Assembly: GCA_944320135.1 (NCBI GenBank)
Contig: CALUGI010000001.1
Coordinates: forward strand, 62,001 to 126,000
Origin: an uncultured Phocaeicola sp.
GTDB taxonomy: Bacteria; Bacteroidota; Bacteroidia; Bacteroidales; Bacteroidaceae
DNA: 64,000 nucleotides
Reading direction: 5' to 3'
The notes under the pieces are model-generated. The model was given only the letters and a program-made list of their open reading frames with translations, was not told where the DNA came from and did no database searches. Below, piece by piece: positions 33,507 through 41,474 of the stretch; the stretch's first letter is position 1; each line of letters opens with the position of its first letter. Both the position numbers and the translations under genes were made by a program.

Positions 33507-35720
33507 ATGGAAAAGAACGTTTTTTTCACTCCGGAGGAACACAGGCAACTGATTGCTCTCTACAGGAAACTGCTTTCCTTGTCGAAAGACACGCTGCAAA
33601 AAGACGATTGCCGGAAGCTGAAATCCCACCTTATAAAAGATATGTCTGCGGGAGCGATTCCGCGAAACGTGTTCGGGATGAATCCCGTCATCGAAGATAT
33701 GCAGACCGCCGTCATCGTGGCTGAGGAAATCGGCATGCGGCGCGCGTCTATCCTCGGAATCATGCTCCATGAATCTGTAGAATACAATTTATGCACGCTC
33801 GACACCATCCGGGAGGAATATGGAGAGGACGTGGCAGGCATCATACGCGGGCTGGCAAAAGTCAACGAGCTTTATGCCAAAAGCCCGGCGATCGAATCGG
33901 AAAACTTCCGCAACCTTTTGCTGTCGTTCGCCGAGGATATGCGCGTCATCCTGATCATCATTGCCGACAGGGTGAACCTGATGCGCCAGATTAAAGACAG
34001 CCCGAATGAAGAGGCGCGCCTGAAGGTGTCCAACGAAGCGGCCTATCTGTACGCTCCGCTTGCGCACAAGCTGGGACTGTACAAGCTGAAATCGGAACTG
34101 GAAGACCTTTCTTTGAAATATACGCAACACGACATCTACTACCACATCAAAGAGAAGCTCAACGCCACCAAGGAAGCCCGTGACCGATACATAGAGGCTT
34201 TCATCGAGCCTATCCGCAAAAAGCTGGAAGCCTCCGGACTGAAGTTCCACATGAAGGGCCGGACCAAATCCATCCACTCCATCTACCAGAAGATGAAGCG
34301 GCAGGGATGCCCGTTCGAGGGAGTGTACGACCTTTTCGCCATCCGCATCATCCTCGACTCTCCGCTCGACAAGGAGAAGCAGGAGTGCTGGCAAGCCTAC
34401 TCCATCGTGACGGACATGTATCTGCCCAACCCGAAACGCCTGCGCGACTGGCTCTCCGTGCCGAAAAGCAACGGATACGAATCGCTCCACATCACAGTGA
34501 TGGGGCCGGAAGGGAAATGGGTGGAAGTGCAGATACGCACCGAACGAATGGACGAGATAGCGGAAAAAGGACTTGCCGCCCACTGGAGATACAAGGGCAT
34601 CAAGGGAGAAACGGGGCTGGACGAATGGCTGAACTCCATCCGGGAAACGCTGGAAAGCGCGGACAATGACTTGGACGCAATGGACCAGTTCAAACTGGAC
34701 TTGTACAAAGACGAGGTGTTCGTGTTCAGCCCGAAAGGAGACCTCTACAAGCTCCCGAAAGGAGCGACCGTGCTCGACTTCGCCTTTTCCATCCACTCCA
34801 ACGTAGGATGCCGGTGCATCGGAGCGAAAGTGAACGGGAAGAACGTGCAGCTCCGCCAAAAGCTGAACAGCGGCGACCAGGTGGAAATCATGACATCCAA
34901 CACGCAAACCCCCAAACGCGACTGGCTGAACTTCGTCACCACCTCGAAAGCGAGAAACAAAATCCGCCAAGCGCTGAAAGAGATAGCCGCGCGCCAGAGC
35001 GAGTTTGCCAAAGAAACGCTGGAACGCAAATTCAAGAACCGCAAAATCGAGTATGACGAGGCCATCATGATGCGCCTCATCCGGAAAATGGGATTCAAGA
35101 CGGTGACGGACTTTTACCAAAGCATCTCCGACGAGTCGGCCGACGTGAACGCCATTATCGACAAATACGTGGAAATGCAGAAACGGGAAAACGAACTGCG
35201 CGACGAAATCACCTACCGGAGCGCGGAAGGATACAACATGCCCGCCCATCCTGCGGAAGCGAAAGACTACAAAGACGACGTGCTTGTCATCGACCGCAAC
35301 CTGAAAGGGCTCGACTTCACTTTGGCCAAGTGCTGCCATCCCATCTACGGAGACGACGTGTTCGGCTTCATCAGCATCAACGGAGGCATCAAGATTCACC
35401 GGAACGACTGCCCCAACGCAAAAGAGCTGAAATCGCGCTTCCCCTACCGTATCGTGAAGGCGCGCTGGGCAGGGAAAAGCCAAGGAAAGCAATATCCCAT
35501 CACGCTGCGCATCGTGGGACATGACGACATCGGCATCGTCACGAACATCACTTCCATCATCAACAAGGAAGACAACATCCTGCTCCGCGCCATCAGCATC
35601 GACTCGCACGACGGATTGTTTTCCGGCATGATTACGGTGACCGTGGACGACAACGCGAAACTCGAAGCCCTGATAAAAAAGATAAAAACAGTAAAGGGCG
35701 TCATGCAGGTTAACCGATAA
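33507..35720 (+). CDS. relA: RelA/SpoT-type (p)ppGpp synthetase with degenerate hydrolase domain
   Basis: A 737-residue long RSH protein. Domains in order are an HD-like region (about 40-170), the synthetase (about 220-345, GRTKSIHSIYQKM and YDLFAIRIIL), TGS (about 401-465), a helical region, and a C-terminal ACT domain (about 660-737). The synthetase loop is RLRD (311-314), close to the RxKD of bifunctional enzymes, followed by SVPKSNGYESLH. The hydrolase residues are altered: the first metal His is Asn59 (MNPV), HD is His88-Glu89, and ED is Glu92-Tyr93, while Asp154 of ADR is kept. I infer synthesis of (p)ppGpp but little or no hydrolysis. Divergent from the DUF4301 gene. Confidence 0.92.
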   Translation: MEKNVFFTPEEHRQLIALYRKLLSLSKDTLQKDDCRKLKSHLIKDMSAGAIPRNVFGMNPVIEDMQTAVIVAEEIGMRRASILGIMLHESVEYNLCTLDTIREEYGEDVAGIIRGLAKVNELYAKSPAIESENFRNLLLSFAEDMRVILIIIADRVNLMRQIKDSPNEEARLKVSNEAAYLYAPLAHKLGLYKLKSELEDLSLKYTQHDIYYHIKEKLNATKEARDRYIEAFIEPIRKKLEASGLKFHMKGRTKSIHSIYQKMKRQGCPFEGVYDLFAIRIILDSPLDKEKQECWQAYSIVTDMYLPNPKRLRDWLSVPKSNGYESLHITVMGPEGKWVEVQIRTERMDEIAEKGLAAHWRYKGIKGETGLDEWLNSIRETLESADNDLDAMDQFKLDLYKDEVFVFSPKGDLYKLPKGATVLDFAFSIHSNVGCRCIGAKVNGKNVQLRQKLNSGDQVEIMTSNTQTPKRDWLNFVTTSKARNKIRQALKEIAARQSEFAKETLERKFKNRKIEYDEAIMMRLIRKMGFKTVTDFYQSISDESADVNAIIDKYVEMQKRENELRDEITYRSAEGYNMPAHPAEAKDYKDDVLVIDRNLKGLDFTLAKCCHPIYGDDVFGFISINGGIKIHRNDCPNAKELKSRFPYRIVKARWAGKSQGKQYPITLRIVGHDDIGIVTNITSIINKEDNILLRAISIDSHDGLFSGMITVTVDDNAKLEALIKKIKTVKGVMQVNR

Positions 35721-35725
35721 AATGA

Positions 35726-35733
35726 TACCTTTG
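35726..35733 (+). promoter_or_regulatory. -7 box for the DUF1573 gene
   Basis: TACCTTTG matches TAnnTTTG, starts 6 nt after the relA stop and lies 27 nt before the ATG at 35761. Confidence 0.55.
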
Positions 35734-35760
35734 CAAACGGAATACAAACGAACACCAACC

Positions 35761-36156
35761 ATGAAAAAATTCTTATTCGCAGCGTTCATGCTGGCCGTGA
35801 ACGTATTTTTCGTGCTGGCGCAAGGCACGGCACAGATTACATTCGAGAAGACGACGCACGACTTCGGCTCTTTCCCCGAAAGCAGTCCGAAAGTGACCTG
35901 CACATTCAAGTTCAAGAATACGGGCGACGGCCCGTTGGTTATCCATCAGGCCATAGCGTCATGCGGATGTGCCGTCCCCCAATATCCGAAAGAGCCTATC
36001 AAGCCCGGCGAAAGCGGAGAAGTGACCGTCACTTACAACGGGGCGGGAAAATTCCCCGGACACTTCCGCAAAACAATCACCCTGCGCACCAATTCGAAGA
36101 ACGAAATCACCCGACTGATTATCGAAGGCGACATGACTTCCGCCGAAGCGAAATAG
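35761..36156 (+). CDS. Secreted DUF1573 domain protein
   Basis: A 131-residue protein with a signal peptide (MKKFLFAAFMLAVNVFFVLAQG) followed by a single immunoglobulin-like DUF1573 domain: TFEKTTHDFGSFPESSPKVTC, then FKFKNTGDGPLVI, SCGCAVPQYPKEPIKPGESGEV and a closing GHFRKTITLRTNSKN. The CGC motif is typical. Such small proteins are common in Bacteroidetes and are exported; their role is unknown. The start at 35761 puts the signal peptide first; an ATG 39 nt upstream overlaps the promoter. It is followed by the OPT gene after 148 nt holding a repeat array. Confidence 0.88.
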   Translation: MKKFLFAAFMLAVNVFFVLAQGTAQITFEKTTHDFGSFPESSPKVTCTFKFKNTGDGPLVIHQAIASCGCAVPQYPKEPIKPGESGEVTVTYNGAGKFPGHFRKTITLRTNSKNEITRLIIEGDMTSAEAK

Positions 36157-36165
36157 GCCTTCTCC

Positions 36166-36274
36166 GAAACGCCCCCGCTCTCCGCTGAAACGCCGCGAGA
36201 CTTTACGAGAAAAGTCGCGGCATTCAAGCGGAAAGACGGGGAGATTTTTGCGCCAAAGCCGCCCGACCTGAACG
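36166..36274. repeat. 22-nt-period repeat array, five units
   Basis: Units start at 36166, 36187, 36209, 36231 and 36253 (lengths 21, 22, 22, 22, 22). The first four open GAAA and carry a G/C-rich core and a T-rich segment. Units 2 and 3 fold on each other: GCCGCGAGACTTT (36192-36204) pairs with AAAGTCGCGGC (36211-36221) apart from a 2-nt bulge, and CCGCT and AGCGG close the outside. The array lies between DUF1573 and OPT genes on the same strand. Confidence 0.7.
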
Positions 36275-36304
36275 GCAACAATTCACCCTTTAAGCCATAA
36301 ACAC

Positions 36305-38293
36305 ATGAAAGAAGAAAACGAAAGACCGACGGGACTGCCCGACAATGCGTTCCGTCCGCTCAAACCGGGCGAAAAATACGAGCCTTTGATGTCACCCGAA
36401 AAGACCTATCCCGAAGTCAACCTGTGGTCTGTCTCGTGGGGAATTGTCATGGCGGTCATCTTTTCCGCCGCAGCCGCCTATCTGGGCCTGAAGGTAGGCC
36501 AGGTGTTCGAGGCGGCCATCCCTATCGCCATCATCGCCGTGGGCATCTCCAGCGCCGCGAAGCGCAAAGGCGCGCTCGGCGAGAACGTGATGATTCAGTC
36601 TATCGGAGCCTGTTCGGGAGTGATTGTGGCCGGAGCCATATTCACCCTCCCCGCCCTCTACATCCTTCAGGAGAAATATCCTGAAATGACGGTCAACTTC
36701 ATGCAGATGTTCGTCAGCTCCCTGTTGGGAGGCGTGCTGGGCATCCTGTTCCTCATCCCGTTCCGCAAATACTTCGTAAAAGAAAAGCACGGAGAATACC
36801 CCTTTCCTGAAGCGACGGCCAGCACGCAAGTGCTCGTTTCGGGAGCGAAAGGAGGCGACCAAGCCAAGCCGCTGCTCATGGCTGGTCTGGTGGGAGGTCT
36901 GTACGACTTCATCGTAGGAACCTTCGGATGGTGGAACGAAAACTTCACGAGCCGCGTATGCGGATGGGGAGAGACGATAGCCGACAAGTTCAAGCTGGTA
37001 TTCAAAATCAACACGGGAGCAGCCGTATTGGGGTTAGGCTACATCGTCGGACTGAAGTATGCCGCCATCATCTGCGCAGGCTCGGTGGCCGTGTGGTGGG
37101 TCATCGTTCCGGGCATTTCGCTGCTCTGGGGCGACCAAGTGCTGAACGCATGGAACCCTGAAATCACTTCCGCCGTAAAAGACATGTCGCCCGAAACCAT
37201 CTTCAGCGAATACGCCAAGAGCATCGGCATCGGCGGCATCGCTATGGCCGGAATCATCGGCATCGTGCGCTCATGGGGCATCATCAAAAGTGCGGTGGGA
37301 CTTGCAGCGAGCGAAATGAAAGGAAAGAAAACGGAAGAAGGAGTGGAACGCACCCAAAAAGACCTCTCCATGAAAGTCATCGCTTTCGGGTCTGTCTTCA
37401 CGCTGGCGCTCACTCTGCTCTTTTTCTATTTCGACGTGATGCAGGGCAACGTGCTCCATACGGTTGTGGCTATCCTGCTTGTGGCCGGAATCTCCTTCCT
37501 CTTCACCACTGTAGCAGCCAACGCCATCGCCATTGTAGGAACAAACCCCGTATCAGGCATGACGCTGATGACCCTGATTCTGGCATCCGTCATCATGGTA
37601 GCCGTAGGTCTGAAAGGCGCGGCAGGCATGGTCGCAGCCCTTGTAATGGGGGGCGTGGTCTGCACGGCTCTGTCGATGGCCGGCGGATTTATCACCGACC
37701 TGAAAATCGGATACTGGCTCGGAAGCACGCCCAAGAAGCAAGAAAGCTGGAAGTTCCTCGGCACGTTGGTTTCTGCCGCCACCGTAGGCGGAGTAATCAT
37801 GGTGCTGAACGATTCATACGGATTTACGAGCGGACAATTGGCTGCGCCGCAAGCCAACGCAATGGCCGCCGTAATAGACCCTCTGATGAACGGAGTGGGC
37901 GCGCCGTGGCTGCTCTACGGAATCGGCGCACTGCTGGCCTTGACGCTGACGCTCTGCAAGGTACCGGCATTGGCCTTCGCTCTGGGCATGTTCATCCCCT
38001 TGGAGTTGAACCTTCCGCTCCTGGTGGGCGGCGCCGTCAACTGGTACGTAACAAGCCGGAGCAAGGACGCTTCAACAAACAATGCACGTCAGGAAAAAGG
38101 AACGTTATTGGCTTCAGGATTCATAGCCGGAGGCGCACTGATGGGAGTGGTGAGCGCTGTCATGCGCTATTGCGACATCAATTTCATCCATGAAGAATGG
38201 CTTGGCAATCCGCTGAGCCAAGTGGTGTCACTCATCGCCTACATCCTGCTCATCGCCTATATGGTCAAAGCAAGCATGAAGCTCAAGCGATAA
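36305..38293 (+). CDS. OPT family oligopeptide transporter
   Basis: A 662-residue inner-membrane transporter with roughly 14-16 hydrophobic helices. The N terminus has TYPEVNLWSVSWGIVMAVIFSAAAAYLGLKVGQ and then GENVMIQSIGACSG, both typical of prokaryotic OPT proteins, and FPEATASTQVLVSGAKGGDQAKPL follows near residue 165. The family carries oligopeptides or metal chelates by proton symport; the substrate here is not determined. The gene ends at a strong hairpin, and it may share transcription with the DUF1573 gene. Confidence 0.93.
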   Translation: MKEENERPTGLPDNAFRPLKPGEKYEPLMSPEKTYPEVNLWSVSWGIVMAVIFSAAAAYLGLKVGQVFEAAIPIAIIAVGISSAAKRKGALGENVMIQSIGACSGVIVAGAIFTLPALYILQEKYPEMTVNFMQMFVSSLLGGVLGILFLIPFRKYFVKEKHGEYPFPEATASTQVLVSGAKGGDQAKPLLMAGLVGGLYDFIVGTFGWWNENFTSRVCGWGETIADKFKLVFKINTGAAVLGLGYIVGLKYAAIICAGSVAVWWVIVPGISLLWGDQVLNAWNPEITSAVKDMSPETIFSEYAKSIGIGGIAMAGIIGIVRSWGIIKSAVGLAASEMKGKKTEEGVERTQKDLSMKVIAFGSVFTLALTLLFFYFDVMQGNVLHTVVAILLVAGISFLFTTVAANAIAIVGTNPVSGMTLMTLILASVIMVAVGLKGAAGMVAALVMGGVVCTALSMAGGFITDLKIGYWLGSTPKKQESWKFLGTLVSAATVGGVIMVLNDSYGFTSGQLAAPQANAMAAVIDPLMNGVGAPWLLYGIGALLALTLTLCKVPALAFALGMFIPLELNLPLLVGGAVNWYVTSRSKDASTNNARQEKGTLLASGFIAGGALMGVVSAVMRYCDINFIHEEWLGNPLSQVVSLIAYILLIAYMVKASMKLKR

Positions 38294-38299
38294 AATGCC

Positions 38300-38352
38300 C
38301 GTCGCTCGCAGAAACATTCCCGCAAGAAGCGTTTCTGCGAGCGACGTTTCTA
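38300..38352. terminator. Strong hairpin terminator between OPT and heparin lyase I
   Basis: CGTCGCTCGCAGAAAC (38300-38315) pairs perfectly with GTTTCTGCGAGCGACG (38331-38346), a 16-bp stem with a 15-nt loop, followed on the plus strand by TTTCTATTT. It serves the OPT gene and may also stop the convergent lyase transcript. Confidence 0.8.
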
Positions 38353-39495
38353 TTTGTTCCTTTCCATTTCTTTGTAACCCGCCAGGTTATAGCATACAGG
38401 AATGTCGTTGAACCGATATATTCCGAACTTGAAATAATACCCCGCTTCATCGTTTCGCCCGACAAGAAGCTCCTGATTGTCCACAATCCGCGTCCTCACC
38501 TTTTCCCCTCCCCGGTCATAATCCATCTCGACGCTCAGACATCCCGGCTTCAAGATGTCTTCCTTTTCTTTTCCATATACCGTCCAATCTATGTCGATAA
38601 GGAAAGTAACCCAACAGTCTTTCGGGAAATCCTCGAAAGGCATCTTGAATGCGATGGTAGAGGCTTTGTAACGAGAAACGACAGGGCGCATGACTTCGTC
38701 CTTTTCCGGATTCGAATTGCAACGGTCTCCCTTGTCAGTCATTCTCCGGCGGTCTGAATTGGCCTTGATATAGAAGTATCCGTTCGAAAAGCCGAAAGCC
38801 AAAGGAGGATACCCTCCCTGCTCCACCGACCATCCGGAGGGCTGTCCGGCCTTGCGCTTGCCGCTTCCTTTTGCAGAAGCTGCCGTCTTGAAATACCCCT
38901 TCCCTTTTTCAAACGTCATCCGCCCGCACAGTTCAAGAAAATCTTCCGGCGTCAGAAGGCTTACGCGCCCTTCCGGGTCCGACACCAGCGTCCTGTCCGG
39001 CATCCCGTGCCATTGCGCGAAGATGACGGACACGTTGCGGTCAAGCGTATGCGGCACATTGATGGAAAACGCATACCGCATCGAAGCGCCTTGAGAGCAG
39101 CTTCCTTTACCGTAATGATAGACCGACTTCATCTGCTGCGCCGCCGCAAACGCGCCCGCCGGATGCTCCTTGAAGTCGTCCGAAGTGGCGTAACAGTACG
39201 ACAGTTCCGCACGCCCTTTTCTGCTTCCCTCCGAATATCCGGCAAGCGTATTGTCGCCTCCTTTCAGTTCAAAGCGGTAAGACGGAACTCCATCGAAGGG
39301 AAGCGAGCAATCCTTCTGCACGGCATACGCTTTCTTCGAACCGACCGCCACCCAACGTCCGTCAACAATCTGGTGCAGGCGGGCCGAATCGCGCTGGATG
39401 TTCACCCGCTCGGTCAAAGGCACCAAATCTCCGTCTTGCGCCTTTGCATGAACAATGCCTGCCAAGCATACAACAATCAACAATAGTTTTCTCAT
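38350..39495 (-). CDS. hepI: Heparin lyase I (PL13)
   Basis: A 381-residue secreted lyase (signal peptide to about residue 19, VHAKAQ). It closely resembles Flavobacterium/Bacteroides heparinase I along its length: VNIQRDSARLHQIVDGRWVAVG, GGDNTLAGYSEGSRKGRAELSY, YHYGKGSCSQG (Cys133), IFAQWHGMPDRTLV (His163, the expected catalytic His), VEQGGYPPLAFGFSNGYFYIKANSDR and NDEAGYYFKFGIYR. The family cleaves heparin at highly sulfated GlcN-IdoA2S bonds by beta-elimination. The start at 39495 puts the signal peptide first. It stands outside any visible PUL, divergent from a secreted esterase. Confidence 0.92.
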   Translation of the reverse strand: MRKLLLIVVCLAGIVHAKAQDGDLVPLTERVNIQRDSARLHQIVDGRWVAVGSKKAYAVQKDCSLPFDGVPSYRFELKGGDNTLAGYSEGSRKGRAELSYCYATSDDFKEHPAGAFAAAQQMKSVYHYGKGSCSQGASMRYAFSINVPHTLDRNVSVIFAQWHGMPDRTLVSDPEGRVSLLTPEDFLELCGRMTFEKGKGYFKTAASAKGSGKRKAGQPSGWSVEQGGYPPLAFGFSNGYFYIKANSDRRRMTDKGDRCNSNPEKDEVMRPVVSRYKASTIAFKMPFEDFPKDCWVTFLIDIDWTVYGKEKEDILKPGCLSVEMDYDRGGEKVRTRIVDNQELLVGRNDEAGYYFKFGIYRFNDIPVCYNLAGYKEMERNK

Positions 39496-39543
39496 AATTG
39501 GTTTCCGTTTGCTTCGGAAGCCGCGCACAGCTGCCCCGATACA

Positions 39544-39559
39544 CAAAATTACAAATTTA
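39544..39559 (-). promoter_or_regulatory. Tandem -7 boxes for heparin lyase I
   Basis: On the minus strand TAAATTTG is followed directly by TAATTTTG, both TAnnTTTG matches, 49-64 nt before the lyase ATG. Confidence 0.5.
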
Positions 39560-39591
39560 TTTGCCCGCATCTGTTCTTTTTAGTAATTTAG
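39560..39591 (+). promoter_or_regulatory. Promoter of the secreted esterase gene
   Basis: TTTG (39560-39563), 20 nt, then TAATTTAG (39584-39591), one mismatch from TAnnTTTG, 32 nt before the ATG at 39624. It abuts the divergent -7 boxes of heparin lyase I. Confidence 0.5.
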
Positions 39592-39623
39592 CACAATCAT
39601 AAACATATAAAACCAATACCGCT

Positions 39624-40496
39624 ATGAAACAACTGCCTATTTTATCCGCAATGAAAGCCTTCGTTTTAACCGGCTTGCTCATGATGTCGTCCGCCGTATC
39701 CGCACAAATGCAGGAACTGCCCGTCTGGGGAGACGGAACGCCTCCCAACGATAACGGAATCACGCAGGAAAAAGACGGAAACACCGACTGGCCGGGCTAC
39801 ACGAACAAAGCCATCTTGTATCTCTATCCGGCAAAAAACGGAAACGGCATGGCCGTCCTTGCCTGTCCGGGGGGAGGATACACCCATCTTTCAATGAGAT
39901 ATGAAGGAAAAGACATGGCCGAATGGTTCAACGCACAAGGAATCACGTATGCCGTGCTGCGCTACCGTATGCCCAACGGCCACCATGAAGTGCCTCTGAG
40001 CGACGCGCAGCAGGCTATCCGCCTCATGCGCCAGCACGCGAAGGAGTGGAACATCAAGAAATTGGGAATCATGGGTTCGTCGGCCGGAGGGCATTTGGCA
40101 AGTACCGCCGCCACGCATTTCGATGCGGAGACCCGCCCCGACTTCCAAATCCTGTTCTATCCGGTTGTCACGATGGACCCGGCTTACACGCATAAGGGGT
40201 CGCACGACAATCTGTTAGGCAAGAATCCGTCGAAAGAGCTCGAAAAGAAATATTCCAACGAACTCCAGGTCACTCCGCAAACGCCGCCTGCTTTCATCAT
40301 GCACAGCTCAGACGATGGGGTCGTACCTGCGGCCAACAGCGTGAACTATTACATGGCATTGGTGAAGAACGGCGTTCCGGCTTCCCTGCACACCTATCCT
40401 GTCGGAGGGCATGGATGGGGATTCGGCGACAGCTTCATCTACAAACGCCAATGGACAGGCGAATTGGAGAAATGGCTGCGCGAAATCAGCAAATAA
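39624..40496 (+). CDS. Secreted alpha/beta hydrolase (carbohydrate esterase-like)
   Basis: A 290-residue protein with an N-terminal signal peptide (to about SAVSAQ, residue 28). The alpha/beta-hydrolase triad is visible: Ser153 in GSSAGG, an Asp in SSDDGVVP (230 or 231) and His263 in GGHGWG. The oxyanion loop is CPGGGY (81-86). Length and motif order match the BD-FAE/acetyl-xylan-esterase-like group common in Bacteroidetes. It probably removes acyl groups from a glycan in the periplasm, but the substrate is unknown. A second in-frame ATG at residue 10 (MKAFVLTG) could be the true start. Confidence 0.87.
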   Translation: MKQLPILSAMKAFVLTGLLMMSSAVSAQMQELPVWGDGTPPNDNGITQEKDGNTDWPGYTNKAILYLYPAKNGNGMAVLACPGGGYTHLSMRYEGKDMAEWFNAQGITYAVLRYRMPNGHHEVPLSDAQQAIRLMRQHAKEWNIKKLGIMGSSAGGHLASTAATHFDAETRPDFQILFYPVVTMDPAYTHKGSHDNLLGKNPSKELEKKYSNELQVTPQTPPAFIMHSSDDGVVPAANSVNYYMALVKNGVPASLHTYPVGGHGWGFGDSFIYKRQWTGELEKWLREISK

Positions 40497-40525
40497 AGGC
40501 TCCCCCTTGCGGTTCCAGCCGCTAC

Positions 40526-40575
40526 GCAAAGGCGCAAAGACACGGAATGCAACATTCCGCTCTTTGCGCCTTTGC
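40526..40575. repeat. 50-nt near-perfect hairpin
   Basis: GCAAAGGCGCAAAG (40526-40539) pairs with CTTTGCGCCTTTGC (40562-40575), and the inner CGGAATG pairs with CATTCCG; only a small mismatch interrupts the stem. No T-run follows on either strand. It lies 30 nt after the esterase stop and just before the repeat array. Confidence 0.6.
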
Positions 40576-40580
40576 ATTCA

Positions 40581-40690
40581 GAAACGCCCCGGCATTCCCC
40601 GCAAAACGCGCAGACGCTCTCCCTGAAAGTCCGCCGCCTCTTGCCGAAACACGCCCGCGCTCCAAAAGCAAAACGACGGCGCAACCGCCA
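40581..40690. repeat. 22-nt-period repeat array, five units
   Basis: Five consecutive 22-nt units start at 40581, 40603, 40625, 40647 and 40669. They open GAAACG, AAAACG, GAAAGT, AAACAC and CAAAAC, each followed by a G/C-rich core and, in the first three, a C/T-rich end. It lies between the hairpin at 40526 and the rpsP promoter at 40738. The 337-nt gap 40497-40833 holds only these elements. Confidence 0.65.
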
Positions 40691-40737
40691 AAACACGGAA
40701 AATCAAGACAACCAGCCCAAAAAAGTTCCCCACTCCC

Positions 40738-40768
40738 TTTGCAGAGCGAATAAAAAGCACTACCTTTG
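40738..40768 (+). promoter_or_regulatory. Promoter of rpsP
   Basis: TTTG (40738-40741), 19 nt, then TACCTTTG (40761-40768), a full consensus match. The leader to the rpsP ATG at 40834 is about 60 nt and A/T-rich. Confidence 0.8.
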
Positions 40769-40833
40769 CGCCGCCAATACGGGTTATTGGCACAATTCAA
40801 ATCATTATTAATAAAAAAACAACGTTAAAAAAA

Positions 40834-41388
40834 ATGGCAACTAAAATCAGATTGCAAAGAAGAGGACGCAAAGGGTATGCTTTTTACTCAATCGTCGCTG
40901 CAGATTCAAGAGCACCACGTGATGGTAAATTCATTGAAAAGATTGGTACTTACAATCCGAACACCAATCCTGCCACAGTAGATTTGAATTTCGACCGCGC
41001 TTTATATTGGGTGATGGTAGGAGCGCAACCGACAGACACCGTGCGCAACATCCTGTCGCGCGAAGGCGTTTACATGAAGAAGCACTTGCTGGGCGGCGTA
41101 GCCAAAGGCGCATTCGACGAAGCTCAGGCAGAAGCTCGCTTCAACGCTTGGAAAGAAAACAAGCAGTCGGGCTTGGACGCTCTGAAGGCCAAACTTGACG
41201 CAGAAAAGAAAGCTGCTGAAAATGCACGCCTCGAAGCAGAAAAGAAAATCAACGAAGAAATCGCCAAGAAAGTGGCCGACAAGAAAGCTGCGGCTGCTGC
41301 GGCCAAGGCTGAAGCTGAAGCGGCTGCAAACGCAGAAGCAGCTCCGGCTGAAGAAGCTCCCGCCGCTGAAACGGCTGCTGAAGCGTAA
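40834..41388 (+). CDS. rpsP: 30S ribosomal protein S16, extended C terminus
   Basis: A 184-residue S16. The ribosomal core occupies about residues 1-80 ([38 protein letters not shown], then [25 protein letters not shown]-like sequence). The remaining ~100 residues form a Lys/Ala/Glu-rich, low-complexity helix ending in repeated Ala, Glu and Pro. Such tails are usual in Bacteroidetes S16, and the core alone suffices for 30S binding. It is monocistronic with a consensus promoter and a terminator; rimM, rimP and trmD are not beside it. Confidence 0.95.
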   Translation: MATKIRLQRRGRKGYAFYSIVAADSRAPRDGKFIEKIGTYNPNTNPATVDLNFDRALYWVMVGAQPTDTVRNILSREGVYMKKHLLGGVAKGAFDEAQAEARFNAWKENKQSGLDALKAKLDAEKKAAENARLEAEKKINEEIAKKVADKKAAAAAAKAEAEAAANAEAAPAEEAPAAETAAEA

Positions 41389-41416
41389 TTCTTTCTTGAT
41401 TTACCGCACAACACAC

Positions 41417-41453
41417 AAAAAAGGCATACCGGTTTTCCTGGTATGCCTTTTTT
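41417..41453. terminator. Bidirectional terminator between rpsP and mutB
   Basis: AAAAAAGGCATACC (41417-41430) pairs perfectly with GGTATGCCTTTTTT (41440-41453) around a 9-nt loop. It is an intrinsic terminator for both convergent genes. Confidence 0.9.
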
Positions 41454-41474
41454 GCTGACAGCGCATGAAAGCGT

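Noticed and set aside
33789-35915. Open minus-strand frame of about 700 codons opposite relA
   Set aside because: Antisense to all domains of the RelA/SpoT protein; composition is typical of a shadow frame.
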